Source of the DNA: Salticus scenicus | Lineage: Eukaryota > Arthropoda > Arachnida > Araneae > Salticidae | Length of the DNA: 64,000 nt | Direction: 5' to 3' | NCBI GenBank assembly: GCA_963930645.1 | Contig: OZ005652.1 | Location: forward strand, 321,160,244-321,224,243 | Part shown: piece by piece, positions 34,435-46,829 of the stretch | Layout: every line of letters begins with the position of its first letter | Position numbering within the stretch: the first letter of the stretch is position 1 | Notes under the pieces: model-generated | Seen by the model: only the letters and a program-made list of their open reading frames with translations | Database searches by the model: none | What the model was told of the DNA's origin: nothing | Translations under genes and position numbers: made by a program

Positions 34435-36228
34435 TACAATAAATACAAAACAGCACTGTCTATGATAAAATCCAATAAACAACTGACAATAAACGTGCCG
34501 GACACCTTTATTTATAGCAGTAGAGTGCATCGGATGCAATCAGCACATGAGATGACACAATAATCTGCGCAAATGAAGCAATGTGTTAAAATACTGAAAA
34601 ATTGGCTACTGGTATTAAACTTTTGCAAATGCATTTCGAAGAAAACAATAATTTAATGAACGGATATATTTGACAGCGGCATGCGATCAGAAGGTTAATA
34701 AAGCTATACATATATATATATATATATATAAAGACACATGTAGAGAATTGAGTAAACTTATTTCGTCAAATATTCATTAATATACATATACATATACTTC
34801 GGTGGACAGAGAAAAATTAAATCAAAGCAGTCAAGTGATGCGAAAAGTACAGAAGCTAAAAGTGAGGAAGATTAAAATTGAAAGTGCGATATTTATTTCA
34901 CAAGAAAACAGAATAAACAACAATTGCGAAATAAGTCGGAGTACAGAGGTTTAAAAAGAAATAATGAAGCATAGAAAGTATGAAAGAGGATATTCAGATT
35001 ATAACTGACCGACAAGCAAGGTAGATGATTCATCATAGTAGAAAAAAAAAATGTAGTTTAAAAAAAAGGAACATTTAAAAAAAAAGTTAAATTTTTAAGA
35101 TTTTCGGAAAAAAAAAAAAAAATCACAACAGTATATATAAAAGTCGTATGGAGAAAAAAATTTCCACAGTGAAAAAATATTTCCACTTTTAATACGCCAG
35201 AACAAAAATAATAACAAAAAATTAAATATTGTAAAATTCAACCACATTACATGTATTTAATAATATAAATAAATAAATAGACACGTGGTTACAAAATTTT
35301 AGTTAAAGGATTACGGTGTCATTTTTTATTTCGCAGAGACGTTTGTACACATAAATATCATGATTTAAAACATGAAATAAATTTGTTTTAAATATCATGG
35401 AAACCATTATTTCTGTATTTATTTATCACGTAAACTATTGGTTAGAAGAAATACATTTGGAAATGCATGTGTGAAAATCGAGCGCCAGGTGGTTGAAGAT
35501 TAACTAGCTTAAATAACATTCAATTTCCCTTATACCAAATTATTAGTAAATTTACCCCTTTAAATTTATTTTATTATACATAAAGTGATAAAGAAATATT
35601 CAATTTAAGAGGTATTCATAATTTGAGTTATATTAAGTACTAACAGACTTTGCCTGCTTCGATAATCATTATATTTAAAGGAATTTTCAAAAAACATTAA
35701 TCACTATATATTAAATCGCTTTATAAATAAAAACTAAAAACTATTTCATATAAATCACACCAGAAATGTTTTCCCTGCCTATGCTACATTGGTTTCTGTT
35801 TCCCCATTTGCGGCTTAATTAATTCAATTTAGGTACTAACTGGACGATAAGTGGTGCTTATTATTCAAGAATTAAGATTTGCGGAGATATTATCATCTTT
35901 ACTTTATGGCAACAGGTGGCAGCACCACACAAGCTTTTCAGCTGAAAATTTTAATCAGTTAAGAAAAAAAAAAAAATCAAAATTCGGAAATCGGGCTTCG
36001 AAGTGCATCATGAGAGTTCAAAATGTACCTCTATGCAAAATTTTATAGCTTTATGATCAACCGTTTGCCTAAAAATCGACCAACGCACCTTTAAGTTTAA
36101 CTGTTTTTTTTTTTTCAACTTTCTCATCATCCTTGAGGTATAAAACACTATAAAGACACTGAAAGATTTTTTTTTTCTTTTAACAATTGTCATCTTTTTT
36201 TCTTAATTATCTGCAAAAAAGTAACACA
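34435..36228. other. No gene recognised
   Basis: AT-rich sequence. 35830-36060 has a few array-B-like words (GGCAACAGGTGGCAGCACCAC) but no clear repeat structure. Confidence 0.5.
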
Positions 36229-36300
36229 TTGGCCCTTGAAACATAGAACCCCGACCTTCGGGTTATTAGACTGACGCTCTAACCAACAGAGATAAAGTCT
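36229..36300 (-). pseudogene. tRNA-Ile(AAU)-like pseudogene
   Basis: The minus strand reads CTGTTGGTTAGAGCGTC, then the anticodon loop CTAATAA (anticodon AAT) and GAAGGTCGGGGTTC, close to arthropod tRNA-Ile. The acceptor stem does not pair (AGACTTT against AGGGCCA), the anticodon stem has mismatches, and the T stem is broken after GGGGTTC. So it is a relic or a tRNA-derived repeat head, not a working tRNA. Confidence 0.7.
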
Positions 36301-36359
36301 TTTTATTTTTACGTTTCTATCTCTAAAGACGATAATTTCAGAAATTTATAGATTACAAT

Positions 36360-36363
36360 TAAT

Positions 36364-36425
<62 letters not shown>

Positions 36426-36560
36426 AATAATTATTATTATTATGATAAGAAAAGGGAGGCCCTTGATTATTTATTTTTATTTTTATACTTTACTTTTACT
36501 TTTTCATTTACTTTTTATTATTATTATTATTTATTTATTTTATTATTATTATTATTATTT
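36360..36560. repeat. ATT microsatellite cluster
   Basis: Long (ATT)n/(TTA)n tracts at 36360-36441 and again at 36515-36560. Frames through them code only low-complexity sequence. Confidence 0.9.
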
Positions 36561-37571
36561 TTCATTATCATTGTTATTGGTTGCCTGTTTCATCAGCTGG
36601 ACCACCAGCTGGAAATTGCGGTGTTATTTCTTTTATTTAGTTGACTTCATAAATTTTATTCACATTAGAATTATTTATTTATTTTTTGATTTTATTTCAT
36701 ATTGTTTGCTAAAAAGCCACGCATTATATTAGAATTAATTAAATATTTAAAAACTAAAGTTTATTTATTTATTTATTTATTTAGTTATTTTATTTTTTTG
36801 TGTGTGTGTAACAAGGAATTTATCTGAGATATATGATAGGAATGACTTTGCCAACACCCTTCTTTTGGTCTCTTCCTTCATCGGCTTATAAGAAAAAGAA
36901 ACAATAAGTAAATCCTATAAAATGAACGGTTTTATATTGGTTCAAAAAATTTCGAGCATGTTGATATTGCCTCATTTTAATTTAAAAAAATTCTTGTGAT
37001 ATAACATATGATACATTTTTATTTTCCTTTCTGTTTTGAATTTTATGAAACAATATTTCTATAAAAGCCAAATTAAATAGAAATTAATTTGTGTTACTTG
37101 CTATCAACGATAAAAATTCCAGATGTGTAATTTACCTAATAAAAATACGTGTAATTAAAAAAATAACATTCGCGTTATTATAAAGAAAGAATTTTGATTT
37201 TTTTAAAAATAAAACGACATTAATTTTTATTTTATATATGTGATATGTACATTTTAAATTAAAATTCGAAACCTTTATATTCCGAATCATATTTTTAGCA
37301 TTTTTTCTCTATGTACCGTTACGCACTGTAAGTCAGTTCCACTACACAAAAGCACTACTACGTATAGGAATATTAAACTATTTTCTTTAATTACACCAGA
37401 TAAAAATTACGCCATATATCTCATATCTCTTTTAAAACGTTGGTATGAAATTTTCTGCTGTGTTAGAGATTGCTTGTTATTATTGTTTAAATAACTGTAA
37501 AAACTATATGTATATCTCAATATTTATAATTATTATTATAATTATTATTATAGTTAATATTATTATTAATA

Positions 37572-37602
<31 letters not shown>

Positions 37603-37862
37603 CTTTGCAACGTTTTTATCTCTCTAAAACTATGCGTTTTTAAATTGTTGAGTTTAATTTGAAAAAAAAAAATATATATATTAAATGAAAAAAATGCATA
37701 AACTGAATGTATCATAATGCAACAATCATTCTGATGATGCAATGTAATACTCAGACTCAAATGATTAATCCATGGGGTACAATTCATTGTAATATTTTTG
37801 AAATTCAAAATAGGTAAAAATTATACTTACGCTATTGCAAGCTGTTGAACACCATACACTCT
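36561..37862. other. AT-rich flank downstream of the cuticle gene
   Basis: No frame or repeat of note. No obvious AATAAA on the minus strand within ~300 bases of the cuticle stop. A strong splice donor on the minus strand (GTAAGT, 37830-37825) lies 33 bases after the stop, so the transcript may continue through a 3' UTR intron into this region. Confidence 0.5.
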
Positions 37863-38135
37863 TTAGTAACCTCCGCCGTGATGTCCACTGTGTTCAACTT
37901 GCATATGTACATCAGCTGGGTCTTGATTATCGGTTCCAGGTTCATTGGTTCGTACGCTGGCTCTGAATCCAGCATGGTCGGCAACGTAATCAACATGTCT
38001 AAAAATTCCATAGGAATCTTTGTAGCCATAACTTCCTCTGACATTGCCGTGTCCATCACTGTGTTCTTGTCTTGAAAGTTGATCTCCATGTTCATTGTGC
38101 ACATTGTAACCAAATTCATAAGGCGTAGGGCGGGA
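37863..38135 (-). CDS. Cuticle gene exon 3: RR chitin-binding domain
   Basis: 273 bases giving 90 residues and a TAA stop. The G-x8-G-x6-Y-x-A-x-G-F RR consensus is present as GNVRGSYGYKDSYGIFRHVD then YVADHAGFRA, followed by the VRTNEPGT motif typical of arachnid cuticle proteins. The histidine/glycine-rich tail (HSGHHGGGY) closes the protein. Confidence 0.92.
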   Translation of the reverse strand, partial: SRPTPYEFGYNVHNEHGDQLSRQEHSDGHGNVRGSYGYKDSYGIFRHVDYVADHAGFRASVRTNEPGTDNQDPADVHMQVEHSGHHGGGY

Positions 38136-41100
38136 CTATAAAAAAAAAAATATGAAAAAATTATTTTATATATTTTTAAAATATTTTTTTCATTTCAGAA
38201 CTATTAAATTATATATTATTTTAAAAATATAATAAGGTTATTTATGTTAAATAATCTAATTAATATTAATTGGATTATTTCGAAAGTTTACTTTATTATC
38301 CGAAATCAATTAATTTATATAGTTTTGTTTAAAGTAACACACAGACAATATATTTGAAATAACTCTTAAATTATCACAAAGTAAGTTTAGTAATTAATGT
38401 ATTATTCAAAAGCATGAAAATATTGCAATTTAGAAACTTGAACTTACGTAATCATCGTGACTTCCATAAGAACCACGATCTGATCCATGTCCACCTCCAA
38501 TTGGTGGTCCGTATACACTATGTCCTATAGCAGGTACAGTATGAGGTCTAGAAGGTACATGGCTTGTGGCTGGAGCATAAGATGAATGACTGCTTGTTGC
38601 TGGAGCATATGATCTTTGAGCAGATGAATGTCCGTATCCACCGTGTCCAGATCCATGACCACCATGACTGGGTCCTGATCCATAACCTCCAACAGAGCCA
38701 ATATGACCTCCATTTGCAGCTCCACCGTAACCTCCGTGACCTAAACCTACTCCATATCCTCCATGAATAGCTCCTCCATAACCTCCATGTCCAAATGCTC
38801 CTCCATAGCCTCCATGGCTTCCTGATCCTCCATATCCTCCAAGCCCAGCAGATCCTCCATAACCACCAAGTCCAGAAGATCCTCCATAACCACCAAGTCC
38901 AGAAGATCCTCCATAACCTCCATGTCCCAAAGATCCTCCATAACCTCCATGACCTGCTGAACCTCCATATCCGCCGTGGCCAACAGAGCCTCCGTATCCG
39001 CTATGTCCAGATCCACGGTTACCACCATGGCTTGGAGAGCCGCTGTAACCTCCATGGGCAATGGAAACACCGTAGCCAGCGTGTCCTCCTTGGTTTACAG
39101 AACCACCATAACCACCTTGACCTCTAGCGGCACCACCATGTCCGGCAGATCCTCCATAACCACCGTGACTTATGGATGGGCCATAGATACCAGGAGAAGC
39201 TCCAGCTGAATGCCCACCTCCATAACCTGATCCACCTGAACCCTGTCCATAGGCAGCACCTTCTCCACCTGATGATCCTAAATGACTAGAACTTCCGTAA
39301 GAAGCACCATGACCTGAGGATGGCCTGTAACTTCCACTTGAGACAGATGGTCCATAAATTGAGGTAGAAAGACCTGTTACTGCCTTGCCATGGCCTAAAA
39401 TGAAATATCGACTCCTTACTCCATCTGGACCATATCCTCCTCCGCCACCGTAGTGCTGTGAACTGGCAATGCCAAGGAATAAAGCCAGTAATATAACCTG
39501 TAACGAAATGAAAATATTATGATGCTAAAGATGTATCATTTATAGGAAACATATTATATTTTAAATAAGACAAAATAAAATTATTTTTAAATTGATAATA
39601 AATTTATAAATTTCTTTATGTTTTTGTATAGTTATTATAAGTCTTTCAATATAATTTTATAGAACATTAATTTCCTATAAAATACTTTAACTAGATAAAG
39701 TTTTTACAATTATTAAATTCTAAATGCTACTAAATACTGGTATTTAGATTTAACAGTTATACAAAATGTATAAAAATGAAAAATCTGAAAATAAAAATTT
39801 ATTTATTTGTTTATTTGTTTTTAAATTTTTAATTTTTGCTACAGCAATTCATACATTGACAATATAAAGAAAATAGAATTAACAATATCAGATCAAAATT
39901 ACATAAAAAAAAAAAAAAAAAAAAAAGAAAAATAATTCTTTTGCAAATTTTATATTTCTAAATAATATCAGAAATTAACATTCATAGAATTACTGATATT
40001 CATTTACAGTTTAAAGCATGATCTATATTATTTTAAGAAAAGACAGATGTTAATAAGCATTGTTGACAATGTTCGCTATTAAATTACACGACAGGTATTC
40101 CGAGATTCGGGATGTAAAAAAATAAATAAATAAAATAAAGCATTTTTTTTTTTTTAAATTTAAATAGCTAATTTAAATTTCTAATTGCAACAAAACTAAT
40201 ACTGACGTAAAAATATTTTAATTGGTTAATATATTCATATTTTTTTGCATGTGATCGCAGTTTTACTTCTATTACTTAAAAATCTGCGATTAACACACTA
40301 TAGATAGTTATATATATTTTGTAACAAAGTAAACGAAAATGAACTAATATCGTTATTATTTCGATAGTTATTTATCGCAAAATCTATGCGAATAATACGC
40401 ATTTTTGTGGGACCCTCTACTGTGAGAAAAGATGCAAAGAACTACAAAGTTAAATTTCAAGTAGTTAGTTCACATTCGGTTTTTCAAATGATTTGCGTCT
40501 CGTGTTTATATCGGAAAAATAATATCTTAATTTAATGACGTACTTTGCCCTGTCATGAAATATGTATAATATTCTGTATTAAGTCTATAATAAAATTTTA
40601 AGTGATATATATATATATATATATATATATTGACATTTTAAGTACATTAAGCAATTGAAAGATACTAAATGATTTTTAATGATTTTACATAATTTTATTT
40701 CATTGCAAAAGGCAAGTTTCTTGTATAACAGCGGTATAAATTAATAATCTTTATTGATTTTTTTCTATTTTTTTTTTTTATTGATTTTTTTTTTTTTTTT
40801 TTTTTTTTTTATCAAAACGCTAAATTATTTTCTCAAAATAATTTTACTGATTGAAGTAGCAAATGCACACCATTCAATATCCACAAAGAAAATGCCTGTA
40901 TCCAGATTAAAAATAAATAAATAAAATCGAAATTATTTTTAAGTGTATGAAACTTCGCAAGAAAAATTATCACATCATTGCTAATCTGCAATATGCAGTT
41001 TGAACATTTTGACAAACCTATACTATCTTCTGTGACAGTTTTTTCTGTAAAAGTAAATATATATATATATATATATATAAGTTTTGTAAGTCGAAAAAGA

Positions 41101-42246
41101 AATAGTTTGTTTAAAGCTCAATGAATAAAATAAGTATATAAAAATATTATATTGATTTTTCTTTTAAAATACATGCTAAATGGGTGATATCGGTTGTAAT
41201 TAAATGCTCGTAGCAAAGCCAAACTAATTTTAAATTTATAAAACTTGACAAAAATAAATAAATACACCCCGCGAAAAAAAGATCGGTACAAAGGGTTTTT
41301 TTCTTTTATTTCTCATAAAATAGCATTATCTAAATTGTGCTTATTATTTATTATTATCATAAAATAACACTATTCCCGGACTAATTTTTGTTTTAAGACT
41401 AATTTAGAAAAGTCTTAAGACTAAAACTTTTTTTTATTTAAGACTACACACTAAGATAGGTACAAAGATAGGGTTAAAATAACATTATCTAAATTGTGCT
41501 CATCATTTATTACCATAACAAAATATTATCATATCAAAAACATATTAAATATTTGAATCATATACAAAATATTCATACTCAAAATAATCATATTAAAAAA
41601 TTTTAAAAAATCCTCGTTGTTTCTATCTTTTTGTTGCGGTGTGAAGTCTTAAATTAGAAAAATTTTATTCTTAAAATTTTTCTAAATTAGTCTTAAAACA
41701 AAAATTAGTCCTGGAATAGTGTTATTTTATGATCACAATTTAGATAATGCTATTTTATGAAAAATCAAAGAAAAAACACTTTGTACCTATCTTTTTGTCG
41801 CGGGGTGTAAATAAAGGTTAACTAAAAAAAAAAAAAAAAAAATGTATAAACATAATGTGCAAATTTGAATAAACATATGTTGAGATTTGCCCCACCGATG
41901 GACGAGAGGTTTTTCCTTCGAAGCTCTTAGACAAGCAGTGCCGTGATCGATTACTGTTTGAGCTTGTCGACCTAGCCGTTTAATGTTTACCACGATTTTC
42001 TATTAAACTTACGTAAATACTGGCTACTACGCCTTAGAAAAGCCCCCTGTGCCCTAAGTGGTTTACATAGGCCTTAATACTTGCGACTACATCACGCCAA
42101 CACCAAAATAAATAAATAAATAAATACAGATCATAGAACTGATAAATAAATAGCATCAGCTTTAAAATATTCTGAAAGGATATTTTAAAATATTCTAAGA
42201 GGATATTCGAAAGTTATTTTCGTTCTTTGTTTCTTTGTTTCTTGTT

Positions 42247-42285
<39 letters not shown>

Positions 42286-42717
42286 ACAGTTTTATTTGGT
42301 AATTTCTTTGAATTTACTTTAACTTATATGGAATAATTATTAAATATTTTAATTTTTTTCCTTACACAAATTTTATTTTTGACTTTAATTTAAATTTTCT
42401 TTTCTAAAATGATAAATATATGTTTCTTTTCTCAATCGAAACAGTTTATTTAATTGAAATATGAAAGAAGAAAAATTGATTTTGAGGATTTTTTTGTAAA
42501 TTATATATATGAATAAGAAGTTTTTTCAGAATTCAAATAAAGCAAAGTAGTATATAATAATGAATATTCCTTATGATTTTTTTTTTAAACACGAATTTTA
42601 TTTACTTTGAATATGATTTTTTTAATAGCATGTATTTTTAAATTAATAAATGAAATGTCAACAATAAGTTATCTTACTGTCATTGAAATAAACACATAAA
42701 AAAAGACATATAGAGGG

Positions 42718-42748
<31 letters not shown>

Positions 42749-45485
42749 AAGAGAACTCCAGCACTTCAAAGCTTTATAACATGTTAAACTAAGAGGTTCT
42801 TTATATTTAATGAAAGTTTATACTTATTCCTCAACAGATTTTCAAAAACACATAATTAGCTGTTTTAAATATTTAGAGATTTATTTGTTTCGAGATAGCA
42901 TTTTGTGTTAAATTCATAGGAGAGATACGACAAATATAAAAGAAAATGATTACAATTTTTATAATAATTGAAAAAAAGAAGAAGAAGAAGAAGAAGAGCT
43001 TTGTGACACGTGTGAATTCTGTTTTTAAATAGAAACAAAAATGCATTACATTTAGAAGCATGCATTATGCTTGTGAAAAGCCCATTGAAGTATCATTTCA
43101 TAAAATACGTTTTTTAGGCTTACTCTAAAGGTCTATTTCAAATTCACTGAAGAGAATAAAATATAATTATTTATCCAGGTTTAATTAATTATTTTATTTA
43201 TTTAGGAATAAGGTCGATTGACTGCTCTAAGTTCCTAGGCCGGAGGGTAGTGCCTTCAATGGAGGTCTATCGAAGGGGTCATAGCCCGTATTTACGAGAG
43301 TTTCGGAGAAAACCACGGAAAACTCTGAATGGCTAGGCCGACGAGCATAACCTGGGATCGAACCCGGTACCCGCTTTGAGCGCAGAATCGCTCGGCCGTT
43401 GGTGGACCCTTACCCAGCTTTTTAAATTTCTATTTCAAAAGTAACAATAAAAAAAAACATCGAATTTCTCTCTCTCTCTCTCTCTTTTTTTTTTCTTCTT
43501 TTTAGTTATTCTTCGTATAAAACTACAACAGAGACATTTGATTATTATTTTTAAACTTAGTATATGCGAGTAATATTAGGCATCGTATTTACAATTTATC
43601 AAATTATAAAAGAACTGTGCGCACATTTTTTCAACTAGTGCGATTTTACATGCGAATTTAGTTTCTTAAGATAAATTCCTTATTCCTTTCTAATAACATA
43701 AATGGAAGCCCCTCCTAGGATGAGAAAACGATATGATATAAAACTAAAAACGTTATCCTTAAAAATAATTTTGTATTCACTTTGTATATTTTTACAAAAA
43801 CAAATTATTATTCAATAGATATTTTATTTATTTATTTATTTATTGTATTTTAACTTGAAAAATCTACATACAAAAGATAATAGAAACTTAACGATCACTT
43901 TAGAAACGTGCTCTGTATTTCATTATATTGATCTGCAAGGGAATATATATATGTATCGATTAAAAATATTAATTTGATACTATTTTAATATATCGAACTC
44001 ATCTACGACATAAAATTTTGTAATATTCTCCAGCAATACTGAAATTTACCGATAATCCTTTAATTAATTTGTAAAGAATCTCACGTGGGTAAACGTAAAA
44101 GATAGAAAAAGTGAGAGCAAATGCGAGATTGAGAAAGTGAGACAAAAAAAAAAAAAAAAAAAAAAAAAAAACTAGGTAAAGAAGTACGGTCATCTGGAAA
44201 TAGAAAAAACCGTCTGTTATTGACTGGAAAGATGAGAAACCTTTGAAACCAGAGAAAAAAGGATTAGTGCCCGATCGCTTAAAATATATAAAAATAAATA
44301 AATATATATATATATAAATAAAAAATAAGTAATAAAAATAGTTGCAAAATGAAGTGTTGAAAATAGCTGGTAAATTTCAGATCCAGCTGTTTCAGATCAA
44401 ATGCTCAAAAAGAGAGTTTAAATTTCTCTTTGTCTCTTCCAAATGGGGCAGATATACGGCAATACCAATCCATGTGCAAGAGTACATTTTTTTCGACGGA
44501 AAAAGAAATTAATTAAGTTATTACTTTTGAAATTGAATTATTGAATTTATGTTAAAAAATATGCGTCGAGCAATATTACTTTTTTTTTTTTTTTTAATTG
44601 GAAGACATATTTTTATTTTTTTACAATTGATACTCTTTTATTTTTTCATAAATTCTTGTCCTTGTGTATTTTAGTATACGAAATAATTTACAAAAAATAT
44701 TTTTTTTTTAATTAAATATAAATCTTAATACATCATAATTATTAATTTTAATGATTTATTAATTTTAAACATATATTATAAATAATAAATGTACTAAAAT
44801 TTAATTTCGTTTAATCTTAATTATCTCATAAAATTAATAAAATTTTCAAAGCAAATTAATTAAAAGTTTTTGAGTTATATTTTATTTTTATATAACTTGA
44901 AAGATTTATAAAATATTGTGTTAAACGATATTATTATATTAGATAAAAACCATTTTTCAAAATTTAATGTCAAAATTAAATTAAATTAATATTAGAAATA
45001 TTGTTTGAGTTTTTATTTAGATTTTTATGGGTGACTTTAAAATATTATAGAAACCATATTTTAGCTCTCAGAATTGAAGACTTTAAAACTTTTTAAATAA
45101 TTAAAACTTATTATTGATTTTTAAGCAATAAATAAATTTAAATATTTCATCGTAAAATTTATTAAATTTATCAAAGTAAATAATCATACATAAAAATCAT
45201 AGCAAATAATTATAAATAATTAAATTTTAACAAATTCTGTATAATCTGAATAAATTCATTATATATTTTGAATTATCATTTTTAATTAAGCACCTTAAAA
45301 TTTAATCCTTTGATCCTATATGAAATTAATTTATTGAATAGTTGAAGAAAAATATTCAGTTCGAAGCACTTCATTCAAATCATTTTAAAGCTTTCTTCGA
45401 ACTTGAATTTCTAATTTCCAAAAAGTTGATTAATAAATAAGAGGTGAAATTTCTCGCTAATGACCAAATTCTCACTTACTTTCAT
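37863..45485 (-). CDS. Glycine-rich RR cuticular protein (three coding exons)
   Basis: Predicted join, reading down the minus strand: 45485-45480, 39497-38448, 38135-37863; 442 residues. Exon 1 is ATGAAA followed by GTAAGT. Exon 2 follows a TTACAG acceptor and completes a signal peptide (MKVILLALFLGIASS, then QHYGGGGGYG). It then codes a ~300-residue GYGG/HGGYGGS repeat region and a PATS-type linker, ending before GTAAGT. Exon 3 (after TTTTATAG) is the RR chitin-binding domain: PYEFGYNVHNEHGDQ, SYGYKDSYGIFRHVDYVAD and FRASVRTNEPGT. All junctions are phase 0. The protein should be secreted and bind chitin in the exoskeleton. The short first exon interrupting the signal peptide is a common cuticle-gene design. 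Exon 1 is inferred from splice and promoter signals; exons 2 and 3 are secure. Confidence 0.88.
38448..39497 (-). CDS. Cuticle gene exon 2: signal peptide end and GYGG repeats
   Basis: 1050 bases, 350 codons, open throughout in one frame. It contains about twenty-five HGGYGGS/LGGYGGS-type repeats (about 38700-39180) suited to flexible, aromatic-stacking cuticle. Three consecutive SSGLGGYGG-like units near 38855-38910 are almost identical at DNA level, indicating recent slippage. Antisense frames of 60-110 residues over this exon are shadows. Confidence 0.9.
41265..41807. mobile_element. TA-flanked fold-back MITE in the cuticle intron
   Basis: TA lies at 41263-41264 and 41808-41809. The ends CACCCCGCGAAAAAAAGATC and CACCCCGCGACAAAAAGATA begin inverted repeats of ~170 bp, conserved through CATAAAATAGCATTATC and TTTTTGTTTTAAGACTAATT. 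The centre has a third partial copy of the terminal sequence (41455-41530). No coding sequence; mariner-type by target site. Confidence 0.88.
41885..42126 (+). mobile_element. tRNA-derived SINE, diverged
   Basis: It aligns with the SINE at 43190-43415 (opposite orientation): a tRNA-like head (CCCACCGATGGACGAGAGG), GTCGACCTAGCCG, CCACGATTTTCTATTAAACTT, GTAAATACTGGCTACTACGCC and an (AAAT)n tail at 42108-42126. The pol III B box is degraded. Confidence 0.72.
43190..43415 (-). mobile_element. tRNA-derived SINE, well preserved
   Basis: The minus strand begins with GGTCCACCAACGGCCGAGCG (A-box region) and a B box GGGTTCGATCCC about 30 bases later, then a body with CCGTGGTTTTCTCCG and CGTAAATACGGGCTATGACC, ending in CTTATTCCTAAATAAATAAA. 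The head resembles a class II tRNA (Leu/Ser type). It lies inside the cuticle intron, in the same sense as the gene. Confidence 0.82.
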
Positions 45486-45538
45486 GTCCCTAAGTCTGTT
45501 AATTTGTAAGAATCCAAAACTTGTACTTGGATGGTTAT

Positions 45539-45735
45539 AATGCCGTCTCTATTAATTCGTCGGCTTTATATAGTGAGGGCAGAGTTATGACAGGTTACAG
45601 AAAATGGGCGTGGGGACCCAAATTCACTTTCCATCGGAGCCCACTTTCTCCCGCCCAGAAATGGGGGCCAGGGGGAACCCGAAATTAGACCACCGGGACA
45701 ATGAGAGGGGGCAGATTGGATGACGTTTTTTTGCG
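45539..45735 (-). promoter_or_regulatory. TATA promoter of the cuticle gene in a GC-rich island
   Basis: On the minus strand TATATAAA (45572-45565) lies 31 bases before an initiator-like GGCATT (A at 45541). About 55 bases of 5' UTR then lead to ATGAAA|GTAAGT. Upstream, 45595-45735 is far richer in G and C than anything nearby and carries CCAATC with CGTCATCC next to it (about 45716-45728). The spacing strongly supports a genuine start site. Confidence 0.75.
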
Positions 45736-46309
45736 TAAACGGGACCGTACACAAAGTAATTAATGAAAGTAATTAGAGAGATTTGAATGAATTGCTAGGT
45801 GTTAGTTCAGCTTATTAGATTATTTATGGAAATACTTGTTTCAGTGTTAATGTGCCCCAGGTTTAATTAATTAAGCAATAGACTTGTCAACATATTAGAG
45901 TATTTTGAATTTGTCATGGTAGTTTCTTTTGTTGCAACAAAAACTAAAGTGTGGTAATATCATTTGATGCCTTTTACTTTTCGATTATCTATTGATATGT
46001 TAATGAGATTTTAATTGAAAATGTATTCTGAGACAAATAAAACATATTGCGTAAAAAATATTAGAAAAAATTTCTCCGATGTGAGATTCAAATATATTTT
46101 ATTTGTCTAATAAAAATTAAACTTACTTAGAGAAAATTTAATTTATGGTGTTTAATTACTAAATAACAATTCTATTTATTTAATAATTATTATTAGAATT
46201 TTAACATTGTAATGATATTATAATTATATTTTATTACTAAAGGAAGCTTAAGACTTTGAGGAATTTTAAAAAAGTAATTTTATAAAAAAACATCGATAGT
46301 TTTTTGTAT

Positions 46310-46345
46310 TGTATATATATATATATGTATGTGTATATATATACA
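46310..46345. repeat. AT/GTAT microsatellite
   Basis: Alternating (AT)n and ATGTATGTGTAT sequence upstream of the cuticle gene; no other structure nearby. Confidence 0.8.
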
Positions 46346-46829
46346 TATATATGTATAGAGTTTATAAATTATTTGAAATATCGATATAAATATTCTTTTA
46401 CATACATACTTGAATATAAAGTATACGTAGTATGTGATTTATGTACAGTTTTCTGACTGTAACAATGTATAGAAACATAAATCCATATTTGTGCGTACAT
46501 GTGTAGATATGTACTTGTACATTTATACATATAGACACAAGTGTATACTAACATGCGTGTACGCGTGTATATATGAGATTATGCATGCTCGTAAAAAATA
46601 AGGAATCCACATTTTGTAAATATATATATATATAATTGAAAAAATAAACAACAAGATTATTATGAATAACAAAATAAAAAATAAAAATAAATGTCATAAA
46701 ATATAATTTTTTCAGGATGAGTGCAAGGTTCTCACTCATTTTTTAAGAACAAGAATTTTGAAATATATTTGTAATAACCTTTCATAATTAATTGAGTCTA
46801 ATCGTGAAAAATTCGCTTAAACAATTTAT

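Larger units (their letters stand above)
39498..45479 (-). other. Intron 1 of the cuticle gene
   Basis: A ~6 kb intron with GTAAGT at 45479 and TTACAG ending at 39498. It contains a 543 bp TA-flanked MITE, two SINEs in opposite orientations, poly-T runs (40785-40810, 42248-42279) and otherwise AT-rich filler without coding signal. Confidence 0.7.

Noticed and set aside
36229..36300. Functional tRNA-Ile gene
   Set aside because: Acceptor, anticodon and T stems do not pair; listed as a pseudogene instead.
38525..39209. Several long frames in both strands over the cuticle exon
   Set aside because: They are shadows of the GYGG repeat; only the minus frame that continues the signal peptide and RR exon is real.
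45566..45754. 62-residue frame across the GC-rich island
   Set aside because: It overlaps the TATA box and promoter of the cuticle gene on the same strand and lacks a domain; GC-rich DNA has few stops.
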